From Vitrella brassicaformis (taxonomy: Eukaryota; Sar; Vitrellaceae), in assembly GCA_001179505.1 (NCBI GenBank), contig CDMY01000416.1:1-27160 (forward strand): a DNA stretch of 27,160 nt. The letters run 5' to 3'. Shown here piece by piece: positions 1-9,225 of this stretch. Each line of letters begins with the position of its first letter. Position 1 is the stretch's first letter. The notes beneath the pieces were generated by a model. The model did no database searches. It saw only the letters and a list, made by a program, of their open reading frames with translations, and was not told the origin of the DNA. A program made the translations under genes and the position numbers.

Positions 1-1471
1 GTGTGTCTGCAGGTTGTGCATTTTCACGGGCAAACAGAGCTGCTACCTCTGCACTCCACTCGCTAAGCAAAGAGCACTGACTGCCCTCCCCCTGCTTATG
101 TGTGTGGTCACGTACTTGTTGTGCAAGCAGATGCTTGACGCTGTCGCGCTTCGGGCAGTTGCGGCAGAGGTGCTCGGTGCTGTCACAGATCCAGCACTTG
201 AGGCGCTTGCCATTCTTGCCCTTGCCGGCCTTGCCGCCATTGCCCGGTGCGTCTTTCGACGCCTTCGTCTGCTTGCTCTTGAGGCTCACGCCGGTCTGCA
301 CCGTTGGCTGCGCCTTCGGCTGCCCGGTCGTGGCCTTCTTGCCCTTGTTCTTCTTCTTGGGGATCGGGACGAACGACACCTTCTGTGCCGCCGCCACCGC
401 CCCGCCCGCCTCAGCCGCCGCACTGCTGGACCCGCTCTTGGAGCCCTGCTGCTGTGCAGCCGACCCTGTGAAGTCGGCCCACTGGCGGCACACCTTGAGG
501 AGCGTCAAGCAGTTGGTCTTGGCGGTTGGATCGATGACCATCGCCTCTCGCACCCGACCAAACGACGCCGGCAGCTTGGGGATGAAGAACTCGACCATCT
601 CTCGGTCGGCGATCGGGTCCACTCCTTGCAGTTGACGCAGCTCGTTCGCGCGCTGCACCACATGCATGAAGCTCGTCACCGCCTCCTCGAAGGTCCCCTT
701 TGGGTCGGGCTGCCAGTTCACCACCCAGGCGAAGGCATCCCCCCAGGCGCCAGCATGCGTTGGCTGGAACGCCTCCATCAGCGCGTCCCAGGCCGCAGCA
801 CCGTTGCCCGCTGGCACTTGCTGGACGACAGCCAGTGCCCGCGGATTTGTCGGCTGCTTCCCATCGTTGATGCCCATCAGTGCATCGACCAACTCCGCGT
901 GCAGATGAGCATTGTCTGCATCATACTGCCGCGTGCCGTGGGTGGCTCGCCCGGCCTCACGCTGGCCCTTGTCGAGCAGGTAGCCGATCTTGGCCTGCAG
1001 GCACTTGCTCTGCACCTCAAACGCGAACGTGGGGAAGCCATTCTGGTCGCCACTGAAGGTATGAAGCTTGAGCTTCTTACGCTCCAGCAACGCCTCCGAT
1101 GCTTTCTTCGACACCACGCATGCGCCAGTCAGCTTGCCAGCCGTATGAGCCTGCTGCAGTTCAGCGAGACTGGTGAAGTGCGGGAGGTCGTCCACATTGA
1201 TGTAGGCACCGATGTGTGACGACAGGGCAGCAGCACGACGTGCAGCACGCTCCTCCTCCGACACCATCACGGCATCGCCGTCTCCAGCGTTGTTGCCGTC
1301 ACCTTGGCCATGCTGGCCAGCCTCACCGCCAGGCACACCGCCAGGCACACCGCCATTCGGTGCTGCTGCAGCCTCACCGCCACTCGGTGCTGCTCCAGCG
1401 TTCCCGTCGCCGTTCGGCGGGACCTGTGGAGGTGCCTCACCGCCTCCGACACCCTCACCACCTCCGCCCAT
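1..1471 (-). CDS. Retrotransposon gag polyprotein with CCHC zinc knuckle (3' end outside window)
   Basis: An uninterrupted minus-strand frame runs from a stop near 1590 to the window edge. The first ATG is at 1471, giving at least 490 residues. The order is a Gly/Ala/Pro-rich N-terminus, a helical region with EEERAARRAAAL, and a gag-like core with NWQPDPKGTFEEAVTSFMHV and REMVEFFIPKLPASFGRV. A basic Lys-rich linker follows (KKKNKGKKATTG), then a nucleic-acid-binding zinc knuckle CWICDSTEHLCRNC, which fits CX2CX4HX4C. Gag forms the particle and packages the element RNA; the knuckle binds RNA. The frame has no stops or frameshifts here, so this part looks intact. The long plus-strand ORFs over the same bases are shadows. 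Gag identity is well supported by the knuckle and order; family is less certain. Confidence 0.75.
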   Translation of the reverse strand, partial: MGGGGEGVGGGEAPPQVPPNGDGNAGAAPSGGEAAAAPNGGVPGGVPGGEAGQHGQGDGNNAGDGDAVMVSEEERAARRAAALSSHIGAYINVDDLPHFTSLAELQQAHTAGKLTGACVVSKKASEALLERKKLKLHTFSGDQNGFPTFAFEVQSKCLQAKIGYLLDKGQREAGRATHGTRQYDADNAHLHAELVDALMGINDGKQPTNPRALAVVQQVPAGNGAAAWDALMEAFQPTHAGAWGDAFAWVVNWQPDPKGTFEEAVTSFMHVVQRANELRQLQGVDPIADREMVEFFIPKLPASFGRVREAMVIDPTAKTNCLTLLKVCRQWADFTGSAAQQQGSKSGSSSAAAEAGGAVAAAQKVSFVPIPKKKNKGKKATTGQPKAQPTVQTGVSLKSKQTKASKDAPGNGGKAGKGKNGKRLKCWICDSTEHLCRNCPKRDSVKHLLAQQVRDHTHKQGEGSQCSLLSEWSAEVAALFARENAQPADT

Positions 1472-1580
1472 CACGACATCCTCAGGATTCGTGTCACAGC
1501 GGGCGGAGCGCCAGTGTCCATGGCTCAGATCGATCTCACTCAGATCAACCGCTTGTGTCCTTCTCCCCGCAGGAGTAGCC

Positions 1581-1596
1581 AAGTGGGCTCATAACC
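1581..1596 (-). other. Possible primer-binding site complementary to a Met-tRNA half molecule
   Basis: On the minus strand this reads GGTTATGAGCCCACTT. It resembles the complement of the 3' end of a 5' half of initiator tRNA-Met (anticodon stem-loop with CAU), the primer type used by Drosophila copia. The match to a plant initiator tRNA, recalled from memory, is about 13 of 16. It sits about 3 nt inside a CA dinucleotide that could end the LTR and about 110 nt before the gag ATG, as expected. The tRNAs of this genome were not available for comparison. Confidence 0.35.
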
Positions 1597-1910
1597 AGTT
1601 GCGTAACACAGTGGTCAAGCGAGTTATCGGCTAACGCACACCAAGCACAAAGAGCCTTCACGGAACACGCAAGAGTCTTTTGTCCGGTGCAAGGAGGGAT
1701 AGGCAGACAGAAGGAGAGCGGGCGCCAACCGTCCATCTATCTATCCGCCATTTCGCATTCGCATTCGCATGGCTCTAGGGCGCGTATAACTGTTCTCCAA
1801 CCTGTGGGCGTATCATTCCGCAACAGCTGAAAACAGAAATGCCAAGAATTGCCAGCTGAGTGGCAGGTGATGATCGTTGTGGCGTCCATATTGATGGTTG
1901 AACTTGGTGC

Positions 1911-3010
1911 ATGGAGCGGCTCATGGACGCAGAAGGCTTGACAGACGTCTTGGCAGGTCCTCCTCAAGACGACAACAATGGTGGCAGCGTGGTGGAGTAC
2001 AAGGGATTCAGGCTGCGGAGGAGGGCCGTAACCGTCAAATGCGGCGGCAAGGTCAGTCAGACAGACACAAAAACGAGCAACTGACCCGACGCCATCATCA
2101 CGACGGGCAAGAACACTCACTCTCTTTCTCTCTGTTTCTCTTTCTCTCTCCGTGTGCAGCTGTTCGGCCTGCCCACGCTGGCGGTTATGGTACTCAACGA
2201 CGAGTCAATGGCAGCACAATCGTCATCAGCACCAGCACCAGCACCAGCAGCAGCAGCCCCTCAGCGTGACGGACAGGCATCTGGCGTGCCATCGAGGAAT
2301 GAGGATTCTGCTGCTGCTGCCGGTGCTCAAGGTGCTGCTGCTGATAATGCTGCTGTTGATGATGGTGCATCCGATAGCAGCAGCAATGACGATGATGATT
2401 CGGCCGATGTCACCCTGTGTGAGATTGACGAGTCGGGCAACATTATCAATGCTGCGTGGACCTTCCCGGCGGACTACAACGACAAGCCTGGCTCAGACGA
2501 GGTCAGCACAGATACACCAGAAGCACACAGTCCCTCACCTGCATGGCATTCGTGTGTCGGGGTCTCTTCGTGTGTCAGACCAAGGACGCGCCATCGAATG
2601 ACGAGACGCTCTCAGGCACCAACCACGACGACGGCCAAGCACCGGTGTCCACCAACGCCCTTGCCCCCACCCTCCCCCTCCCCTCGCGCCAAGGCAGCAG
2701 TGTGGCGGCAGCAGGCCCACCGTCTTATGAGTACGACCCAGAACTCACCGTTGAGACGCTCCAGAAGCTCTACCACCTGGGCCGGCAACGACTCATCGGG
2801 CAGCAGAAGGCGTCTGCAGCCACACGCGTGTCAGCATCAGGCTCGGCGGCTTCTAAGCTGGCCCGCTCCCCGCCCACATCTCTGTCCCACTCCCTCTCAC
2901 GATCTAGATCAGGGTCGCCGCACGGCGCGCAGCACCAGCACGGCCGCCGCAGGCGGGCGCATGGCTGGACGAATGACAAGGAGAGAGCACCGCTGGCGCG
3001 AAGGTCGTGA
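1911..3010 (+). CDS. Unrecognised protein with low-complexity centre and RS-like tail (3 exons)
   Basis: Exons 1911-2051, 2160-2501 and 2579-3010 give 303 residues. Both introns (2052-2159 and 2502-2578) are phase 0 and start GTCAG; the first has a CT-rich tract before CAG. The ATG at 1911 is the first after an in-frame stop. Residues about 28-60 (VEYKGFRLRRRAVTVKCGGK running into LFGLPTLAVMVLN) look like a small folded region I cannot assign. An Ala/Pro/Ser and Asp-rich stretch follows, then a motif ending DESGNIINAAWTFPADYN. The last third has a helical segment (ELTVETLQKLYHLGRQRLIG) and a Ser/Arg tail (SHSLSRSRSGSPHG) of the sort found in nuclear and RNA-binding proteins. No catalytic motif is visible. 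Function unknown; nuclear location is inference only. Confidence 0.55.
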
Positions 3011-3605
3011 TCGTGATCTTGATCGAGGGGCTTCGTCGCGGTGGCCGTCGGGTGTGGCGTCTGGTGCAGACAGGCGGGGGCGGCCCGGCCCGATGGAGCG
3101 ATGGCGCTGCAGCAGCGGGGGAGAGATATATGGGAGCAGGGAGGCGGCATGACCTCCTCAGAACAGACAGGACAGGTGTATCTATCTATCCCTTCATTTG
3201 TGTGCTGCTTATCTATCCAATCCACTTACTTGCTCACTCTCTGTGTATGTGTGTATGCTAAGCAATTGGCTGGATGAATCGGTAGGTCCCAATGAATGGG
3301 CTTTTATGCCGATTGACTGACGGTGTCGTGGGCATGGCGTTTTTTGCCGGTCGGTGTTGACAGGCGCGGACGGATTGTGTGCGTGTGTGTACAGAACAGA
3401 CACATGACTATGACGCAATGTGACGTGACCTACTGTGATGTGATGTCATGTCCTCTGTAATGAGATGCCCATTTGTCGGTGAGTGAGCGAGAGACGACTG
3501 ACTGACCGAGAGAGTGGAATGGTGACATTTGGAAGCTACGTCACAGTCAGCGATGGACGGACGGGCGCACAGGCAGCCTCTGTCAAGTCAGTCCGTCACT
3601 CACAC
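3011..3605. other. Spacer between convergent genes
   Basis: This 595-bp stretch separates the 3' ends of the 1911-3010 gene (+) and the TYW2 gene (-). It contains short CT/GT-rich tracts and TGTGATGTGATGTCATG-like repeats near 3437-3450. I see no ORF with coding character and no RNA gene. Confidence 0.5.
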
Positions 3606-5270
3606 TCACCCATTTGTCTGCTCCCGCCTTATCCACACATCAGCCACCCAGTGCCACACACGCGGCGCATAAGACTTGACGCCCTCCACGTGACACACGC
3701 ACACCTCACAACTCGCACACTCACCCTCACCCTCCCCCTCACCCTCCCCCTCATTCTCCCCCTCACCCTCCCTCACCGCCGCCCGCACCTCCCTCCCCAC
3801 CCTCTCACCGAACTCCCGTCCGTCTGGCGCGTTGCCATGCAAGTGCAGCCAGCCGCCCGACCGCTTCAGCACACGCAAAGCGGCGGGGAGCCCATCCCAG
3901 CAGAAGGGGATGAGACCCATCAGCACCCTGTCGGCCGTGTCGGACCACTGAGCTTCATCGGGGCCGTCAGGCAGGCCCAGCAGGCGGCTGTCGCCTTGCC
4001 GGATTTCCAGACGGTCGTCGAGGTCATCGATGCTGTTCAGAGGGAGGGAGGCCCTGAATGCCTGGATCAGACCAGGCCGGGCGCCTTTCCGTGTCTGTGT
4101 CGGTCTGTCTGTCTGTGTGCGTGTGCGTACCTCTATGGCCCGGGGATTCCAGTCACAGGCGCACACCTTGGCGATCGACCTCCTCGGGTTGAGTGCGAGC
4201 AGAGGGAGGGTAAAGTACCCAATGCCGCAGTACATGTCCACCACCACACTGCCCGTTTCCGATGGCTGGCACGGGCAGTCTTCTGGCGGGCTCCACTCAG
4301 CCATTCGACGCCTGCACCATGTCACAAAGGATAGACAGACAGACAGACAGCATGGGTGCGGCGGGTGAGGTATCGGTATCTTTGTCGGTGACCGACCTTT
4401 CAGTGCCGTTTCCTGATGCAAACATGTTGGTAGTGACATCAAAGCGGTAGACCACGCCATTCTCGCGGTGGGTGGTCCACCCGTCCCCACCCCACATCAA
4501 CACAGCCTGCAACGACACAACAAGATGCCACCATCCATCCGTCCATTCATCCATCCATCCATCCATCCAAATCTCTCTCTCTCTTTCTGTCCCCTACTCA
4601 CCTTGCTGTCCCTCGTCGGCCCCTCTATCTCCCCCTGCACACCGACAGCCTTAACCCCAAGACCCTTCGCCAGCTCCCGCAACACAATGCCGCCCTTCTC
4701 GGCGCCATCAAGCCCACCGAAAGTCCCATGTGGAAACAGCACAACGTCCCCAAGCCTCTCCCATCGCGTCGGCACCAGGCAACTGGCGTCACTCACATAA
4801 CAGCCGGATGGACCGGCCCTCAGCAGTGCTTGTGCGATGCGGTCGCTGTCAGACGGCGGGATGACTTGCGCGTTGCAGAGGTCGCCGTCGGCCACGAAGG
4901 CAATCACCTGGTCGCCATTCGCTGCCGAGCCATTGCTCGCGATGAGTTCAATCGACTCAAGAAGGTCTGCCGGGAGAGATGCCGCGTCAAAGGAGGCGAG
5001 AACGGGGACGTATGACACCGCCGTGCTGTCAGCGGCTGCCTGCTGCTGCTGCTGTGTGTGGTGCGGTCTTGTGGTGATCTTCCTGGCCCTGTCGAAGAGG
5101 CCTTGTTGCTCCAGGGCTTGCTTGATGGACTTGACGGCGTGTAGATCTCGCACCACGATGCTCAGATTCGATGCGACAGAAGCGCACTCGCGACGGCTGA
5201 CGCGATGGGGAGGCATTTCTGAGGCTGCCGCTGCTCTTGCCATGCATCGGCGAAAGATCAAGCTCGCCAT
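3606..5270 (-). CDS. TYW2: tRNA wybutosine-synthesising protein 2 (TYW2/TRM12-type aminocarboxypropyltransferase)
   Basis: Exons on the minus strand are 5270-4602, 4506-4397, 4311-4131 and 4061-3606, giving 471 residues, close to the usual size of about 450. TYW2 moves the 3-amino-3-carboxypropyl group of S-adenosylmethionine onto 4-demethylwyosine at position 37 of tRNA-Phe. The N-terminal domain has WERLGDVVLFPHGTFGGLDG; the middle exon has ENGVVYRFDVTTNMFASGNG. The Rossmann-fold SAM site VVVDMYCGIGYFTLP is followed by ACDWNPRAIE and DRVLMGLIPFCWDGLPAALR, then GGWLHLHGNA. The LGLIP-like motif and HLHGN favour TYW2 over the related methyltransferase TRM5. The start at 5270 gives an Arg/Ala-rich leader that might be a targeting sequence. 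An acidic Gly-Glu repeat interrupts the C-terminal region, encoded by a CCCTCA/CCCTCC microsatellite at about 3719-3775. Confidence 0.9.
3719..3775. repeat. Coding (CCCTCA/CCCTCC)n microsatellite
   Basis: Plus-strand hexamers of CCCTCA, CCCTCC and variants run through the last exon of the TYW2 gene. Read on the minus strand they encode alternating Gly and Glu, an acidic spacer inside the C-terminal part of the enzyme. The frame stays open on both sides. Confidence 0.8.
4519..4570. repeat. (CATC)n microsatellite in a TYW2 intron
   Basis: Imperfect CATC/CGTC/CATT tetramers fill most of the first intron of the TYW2 gene (4601-4507). On the sense strand they read GATG repeats. Similar GGAT/GATG tetramers recur at 5457-5472, 10803-10827 and 23586-23611, so this motif is a general feature of introns and spacers here. 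Confidence 0.8.
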
Positions 5271-6615
5271 GCGAATGAAGTGATGGAAGCGCGGGTGTCG
5301 GGGGAAGGAGCTCAATGCAATAGTTTGTTGCAGACACGTGTTATGCAACAAGTCGACAGTCCGCCAGTCAGTAGTGAGTGAATACAGCTCACTGGGAGGA
5401 GCAGGCATGGCATGGATGGTCTCACGCACCACACGGCCGCACGCACACGCACACTGATGGATGGATGGATGGCATCGATGCAGCAGGGACGTTGGGCCTC
5501 GCTGCCGCCTCACGCACACATCGGATGCAGCACACCTTTTTTGTCTTTTGGCTTTTCCCGTCACACCAGACACACACACACACATGGAAGCACCTGTAGC
5601 AAGTAGGCTCATGTGTGTCGATGATGGGACAGGGAGAGAGGGAGAGAGAGAGGGAGGGCATGACATCATGCATCAGCATCAGTCAGCTATCACCTAACCG
5701 ATGCTGATGCTGCGACATGATGCACAATCCACCACCCACTCACCCACTCAGTCACTCAGGCAAAGAGAGAGAAGGAGGGGAGGAGAGACCCGCCTCAAAA
5801 TCGAGCCACACACACACGCACGCACACACACCCACCCTAATAATATATGAATGCAATGCGGTGCGCACACTCAAACAAAGAAGGAAGTGGCAGCAAGCAT
5901 AGCGCAGCGATCTCTGGACTGTCACCCACTCCTCTGCAACCATCGCCCACCCACCCTGTGCCCGTCAACCGCCAGCTCACTCGACTCACTCACTCATCGG
6001 CAACCAACAGAGAGCCAAACAGTGAGTGAAGTGAGGGGCGGGAGGGCAGCCAGGCGGGATGAGATTAGATGAGCAGCAGACAGGGAGGGAGTGGGCAAGA
6101 GGGAGGTCTGAGCTGCACACATGGAGCTACAGGTAGGTACCTTTTTTGTTGTCTTACAACCCCTTGCCCCTCGTTTCTTTCGTTGTCCTTTTCTGTCCCC
6201 CCGACTAACATACAGAGCTTTGTAGAGAATGAGGGGGTACGTGGGCAGGTGTGAGCGGCGGCAAGACGGGCTCGCCACGCAGGCAAAACGTGGCACACGC
6301 CAGGCAGGCAGGCAGGTCGGCCGGCCGGAAGGCTGGATGGCGCGGGAGTGATGGGCGGCACGAATCACTCACTCACTCAGACAGACAGGCAGGTAAGCAG
6401 GCTAGCCATTGAAAACAACCACCACTTGCGTAGCGCACCACCACGCCCATCCCATAGTAACCCACCCACACACGCCCACCCCACCAGGCCACAGCCACCC
6501 ACCCACCACCCAGTGGCCAGCTACGCCCGGCTGTCTGTCCGTTTCTCTATCTGTCTGTGTCGGTGATGTCTGTCGGTGAGTGCGTCAGTCAGTCAGTCAG
6601 TGATGAGGAAGTCAG
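5271..6615. other. Gene-free spacer with simple repeats
   Basis: About 1.3 kb between the TYW2 start and the UEV stop. It holds GATG tetramers (about 5457-5472), a CA/ACAC tract (5567-5583), GAGA-rich purine tracts (5630-5658), CGCACACA repeats (5805-5835), GGCA repeats near 6301-6318 and CAGT repeats at 6583-6602. None of the short ORFs looks like protein. The TYW2 promoter should lie just above 5270. Confidence 0.5.
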
Positions 6616-7412
6616 TCAGTAGGTGGTGCCTTCGGGCGGCTGGGGGAGTCGCCTGTTCTGGGGCGAGACCATCTCCCGCCGCAGGTTCTCGAGGATGGTC
6701 TCCATCGTGTAGTTGCGGTTCCAGTTCTGCAGAGTCGACAAACCGTTCACCTACACACACACGCACACACACAGGGAGAGAGAGGGAGGGGAGATGCGCG
6801 ATAGGCGTGGTGAGGGGTCCCTGTCAGTCAAGTCAAGGCCACGTGTGTGCGGTGCGGTATGTGGATACCGCGCCATGTCTGTCGACGGGTGAGATGTTGA
6901 TTTGCGTGTTGAATCGCACGGTGGGGGGCCGGTCGGGGTACTGCTCGCCGCATATGATCGTCAGGTTGTAGATCCGATTCTCATACGCCGTCTAAACACA
7001 GTCACACAACACAACACAACACAACACAATACCACCCAACATGAGAGCACTGCACTGGCTGCATCGGCATCTCATCGCCTGTCGCTGGCTGGTGTGAAGC
7101 AAGGTGAGTGCGTACGCCGGGCGGTCCGAAGATGGTGCAAGTCCATGTGGTGAGAGTGATGTCGTCGGCCCGCTCGAGGCCCCAGGTGCACCCCTCGGCG
7201 CCCTCGCCCTTCTGACCCTTCTCCAACTCGGCCAGCAGACGGAAACTACGGGGCACAACCACCTGACGCAAGCAATCAAACATACCAAACACACCAAACA
7301 TACCAAACACACCAGACAGACAAGTGTGCTGCGCCGCGCCGCGCCGCGCCGCGCCGCATTGGTGGACCTGATCTGTGTTGTGTCTGCCTGTGCCTGCGTA
7401 GCGTACCGCCAT
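6616..7412 (-). CDS. Ubiquitin-conjugating enzyme E2 variant (Mms2/UEV1/UBE2V type)
   Basis: Minus-strand exons 7412-7407, 7262-7116, 6991-6869 and 6750-6616 join in phase 0 to give 136 residues, close to the 140-145 of UBE2V proteins. UEVs partner Ubc13 to build Lys63-linked ubiquitin chains in DNA-damage tolerance and signalling. Family motifs in order are [58 protein letters not shown], then [20 protein letters not shown] and the C-terminal RLPQPPEG. The active-site Cys of true E2 enzymes is absent, as expected for a UEV. The first coding exon is only ATGGCG (Met-Ala) before a GTACGC donor; no other start fits. It is divergent from the gene starting at 7768. Confidence 0.93.
7000..7029. 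repeat. (CACAA)n pentamer tract in a UEV intron
   Basis: CACAA pentamers lie close to the 3' splice site of the second UEV intron, reading GTTGT on the sense strand. The same pentamer precedes splice acceptors at 21867-21887 (kinase-like gene) and 26698-26722 (ankyrin gene), where it may stand in for a polypyrimidine tract. Confidence 0.7.
7268..7360. repeat. CATACCAAACA-type and CGCGC repeats in UEV intron 1
   Basis: About 7281-7318 carries tandem ACACCAAACAT-like units, followed at 7329-7358 by GCCGC pentamers. Both lie within the first UEV intron (7406-7263). They produce open but meaningless frames. Confidence 0.7.
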
Positions 7413-7767
7413 GGCTGATGGGTTGATGAGTGCTGTCTGTGCTGCAGGTGTAAGTGACCTGTCGTCGTCGAACAGACAGATGCGAGGAGCCCAGCTGACA
7501 GCCGACAGCCGATCAGACGGAGTGACTGTTCGCCTTGCCAGATGCCGTCCTCTCGTGTGTCAGCCGCCTCGAAGCCTCACACGCCTCGCTGCAGACCGGG
7601 AAGCCTCAGCTCAGAAAATGGGGTTGGTTCTCGGCGCGTTCAGCTCTGCCAGAGCTCCTGGCGTCCTCCAGACCAGCTGTAGGCGTGCTGAGGAGGCAAA
7701 AGAGGCGGGTGCTGCGACACGGATTGCGGATCTCTGCGAGCTCAGAAAGGTGAGAGCCTCGAGGGAA
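7413..7767. promoter_or_regulatory. Divergent spacer between the UEV gene and the 7768-9225 gene
   Basis: This 355-bp interval separates two head-to-head start codons, so it should hold the promoters and 5' leaders of both genes. I see no TATA box that stands out. An in-frame ORF extends upstream of 7768 to 7411, but the signal peptide beginning at 7768 argues that this upstream part is untranslated. Confidence 0.45.
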
Positions 7768-8287
7768 ATGATGACAAGCATGAACGCGCTGCTTTGTGGG
7801 CTGGTGGTGTTTGTGCTGGCGGCCGCCGGTTGGGCAGCGGAGGTGCCAGTTTCCTTCGTGAGCTACCTCAACGGGAGGTCATCATCATCCTGCAGCACAG
7901 GCGCCCTGAAGGCATGCAGGAAGAAGGTAAGCGAGCAGGGCGGCCAGACGGACGGCTGCCTTGACGGCTGCCTGGACGGCTGAATGGCTGATCATGCGCA
8001 GATCAGATCCCCATCTATCTATCGTCTTTCTTCTTGCTTCCATTCATTGGCTGTGTGTTGTCTTCGCTTGCTGCTGCTGCTGCTGCTGTGTGTGTGTTGA
8101 CTGACAGAGTTTGTTTCGTCCAGGTGTAGGGTGCCTGACGATGCGCAAGGACTCCAACAATGGGGAGGGGCCGCAGGGCAACAAAGACGACTTCGAGTAC
8201 AGGGTCAGAAGGGAAACCAGAGCAGGGAGGGAGGGAGGGAGGAACGATAGGCAGAGAGTGGACACATCTGTGTCACAAAGGTGTAGG

Positions 8288-8322
<35 letters not shown>

Positions 8323-9225
8323 TGGCTGACAGGGTGGTGTAGACTGGGATGCCGAGTGGAAGAAGGTGCTCGAGGGACAGCAGGTGCGGCGGGGCGGGAT
8401 GGGCGGCTCAGCCAACATGCGCACACACACATATATGCACACGCGCATCGCGTGGAGGATGGGCCCATCCGACCGAGGCACCACATACGTGTTGTGTGAT
8501 GCAGGACAAGATTCAGCGTCCCAAGGGGACAGAGGTGCTGACGGACTTCCAAAAGACGCAAAAGAAACTGCAGTCAAACCTCAGCCGGTGAGTGAGTGAG
8601 TTGGGGGCAGGCACCAACGAACCAACCAACGAACGAACGAACGGTCTGCGGGTGCATTACATTCCTGTCTGTCTGTCTGTCTGTGGTGCGTTCTATGTCT
8701 GTCAGTATTCCGTCGTCCTTGAGTGACTATGTGGGCGACTGGCGCTTCTGGCTGGTCGTCATACTCGCACTCTCCTTCATCGCGTCATTCGTCACTACCT
8801 TCAACAGGTAGGTCGGCGTGAGCAATGAAAGAACCGCACACCCACTTGTATGTGTGTGTGTGTGTGGTGCCTGCCTGCCTGCCTGCCTTGTTGTGTCAGG
8901 CCACAGCTGACGGTCCAGTCCACTCAGCTGCAGGCCCTGCTCGGAGAGTTTGTGGAAGAGACCGAAGACATGGTGACCTTCACACACAGACAGACAGACA
9001 GACATCCACAAACACCCACCCGCATCCGCCGCCCTCCCACAGGCCGCCTCTGCTTCCTGTCTGTGTCAGTTTGCCTCCTTGTGGAGCACTGCCGAGCCAG
9101 CGGACGAGATGAGTACGGGTGGGGGTCTCGTGCGATACGCGTCGGCAGCACAGGCTGAGGATGCCCCCCTCCCTCTCCACTGGATGTCGCTCGCACTCCT
9201 CGACAGCCTCAAGGAGAGAACCTGA
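7768..9225 (+). CDS. Signal-peptide protein with one membrane segment, possibly plastid-targeted (7 exons)
   Basis: Exons 7768-7926, 8108-8203, 8333-8383, 8505-8587, 8706-8807, 8900-8972 and 9070-9225 join in frame to give 239 residues. All six introns are GT-AG. Residues 1-22 form a signal peptide (MNALLCGLVVFVLAAAGWA core). The next 40 residues are rich in Ser, Gly, Lys and Arg with no acidic residues at first, like a transit peptide of a complex plastid. A soluble part follows with GGVDWDAEWKKVLEGQ and a basic helix (LTDFQKTQKKLQSNLSR). One membrane helix is FWLVVILALSFIASFVTTF, then an acidic helix (LGEFVEETEDMFASLW). Starts at 7771 or 7780 are also possible. I do not recognise a family. 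Plastid targeting is inference; a plain secretory-pathway membrane protein is the alternative. Confidence 0.7.
8292..8322. repeat. (GT)n microsatellite in an intron
   Basis: About 15 GT units lie in the second intron of the 7768-9225 gene, just before its CAG acceptor at 8330-8332. Confidence 0.85.
8663..8686. repeat. (CTGT)n microsatellite in an intron
   Basis: CTGT tetramers precede the acceptor at 8703-8705. CTGT or its complement CAGA recurs at 4113-4123, 4333-4350, 8986-9003, 10300-10333, 19901-19922 and 24088-24110, mostly in introns and spacers. Confidence 0.85.

Larger units (their letters stand above)
1..1600 (-). mobile_element. 5' part of a copia-like LTR retrotransposon (truncated by window edge)
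   Basis: A minus-strand element enters the window with its gag ORF, preceded by a possible primer-binding site at 1581-1596 and a possible LTR end (minus-strand ...TTACGCA) at about 1600. Protease, integrase and reverse transcriptase would lie beyond position 1 and are not visible, so the copia assignment rests on the gag layout and the half-tRNA-like primer site. The outer LTR boundary cannot be fixed from one LTR; a minus-strand TGCACCGG near 1691 is one candidate. Target-site duplications cannot be assessed. Confidence 0.6.

Noticed and set aside
14-1219. Long plus-strand ORF of 401 codons
   Set aside because: It is a shadow of the minus-strand gag frame, which carries the zinc knuckle and gag-like motifs.
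7735-7748. TGCGAGCTCAGA shared with the reverse strand at 18910-18921, both in divergent spacers
   Set aside because: A 12-base match between two sites is expected by chance many times in 27 kb; position alone is too little.
8292-8322. GT repeat array considered as a CRISPR-like or telomeric array
   Set aside because: It is a plain dinucleotide microsatellite inside an intron with no spacers.
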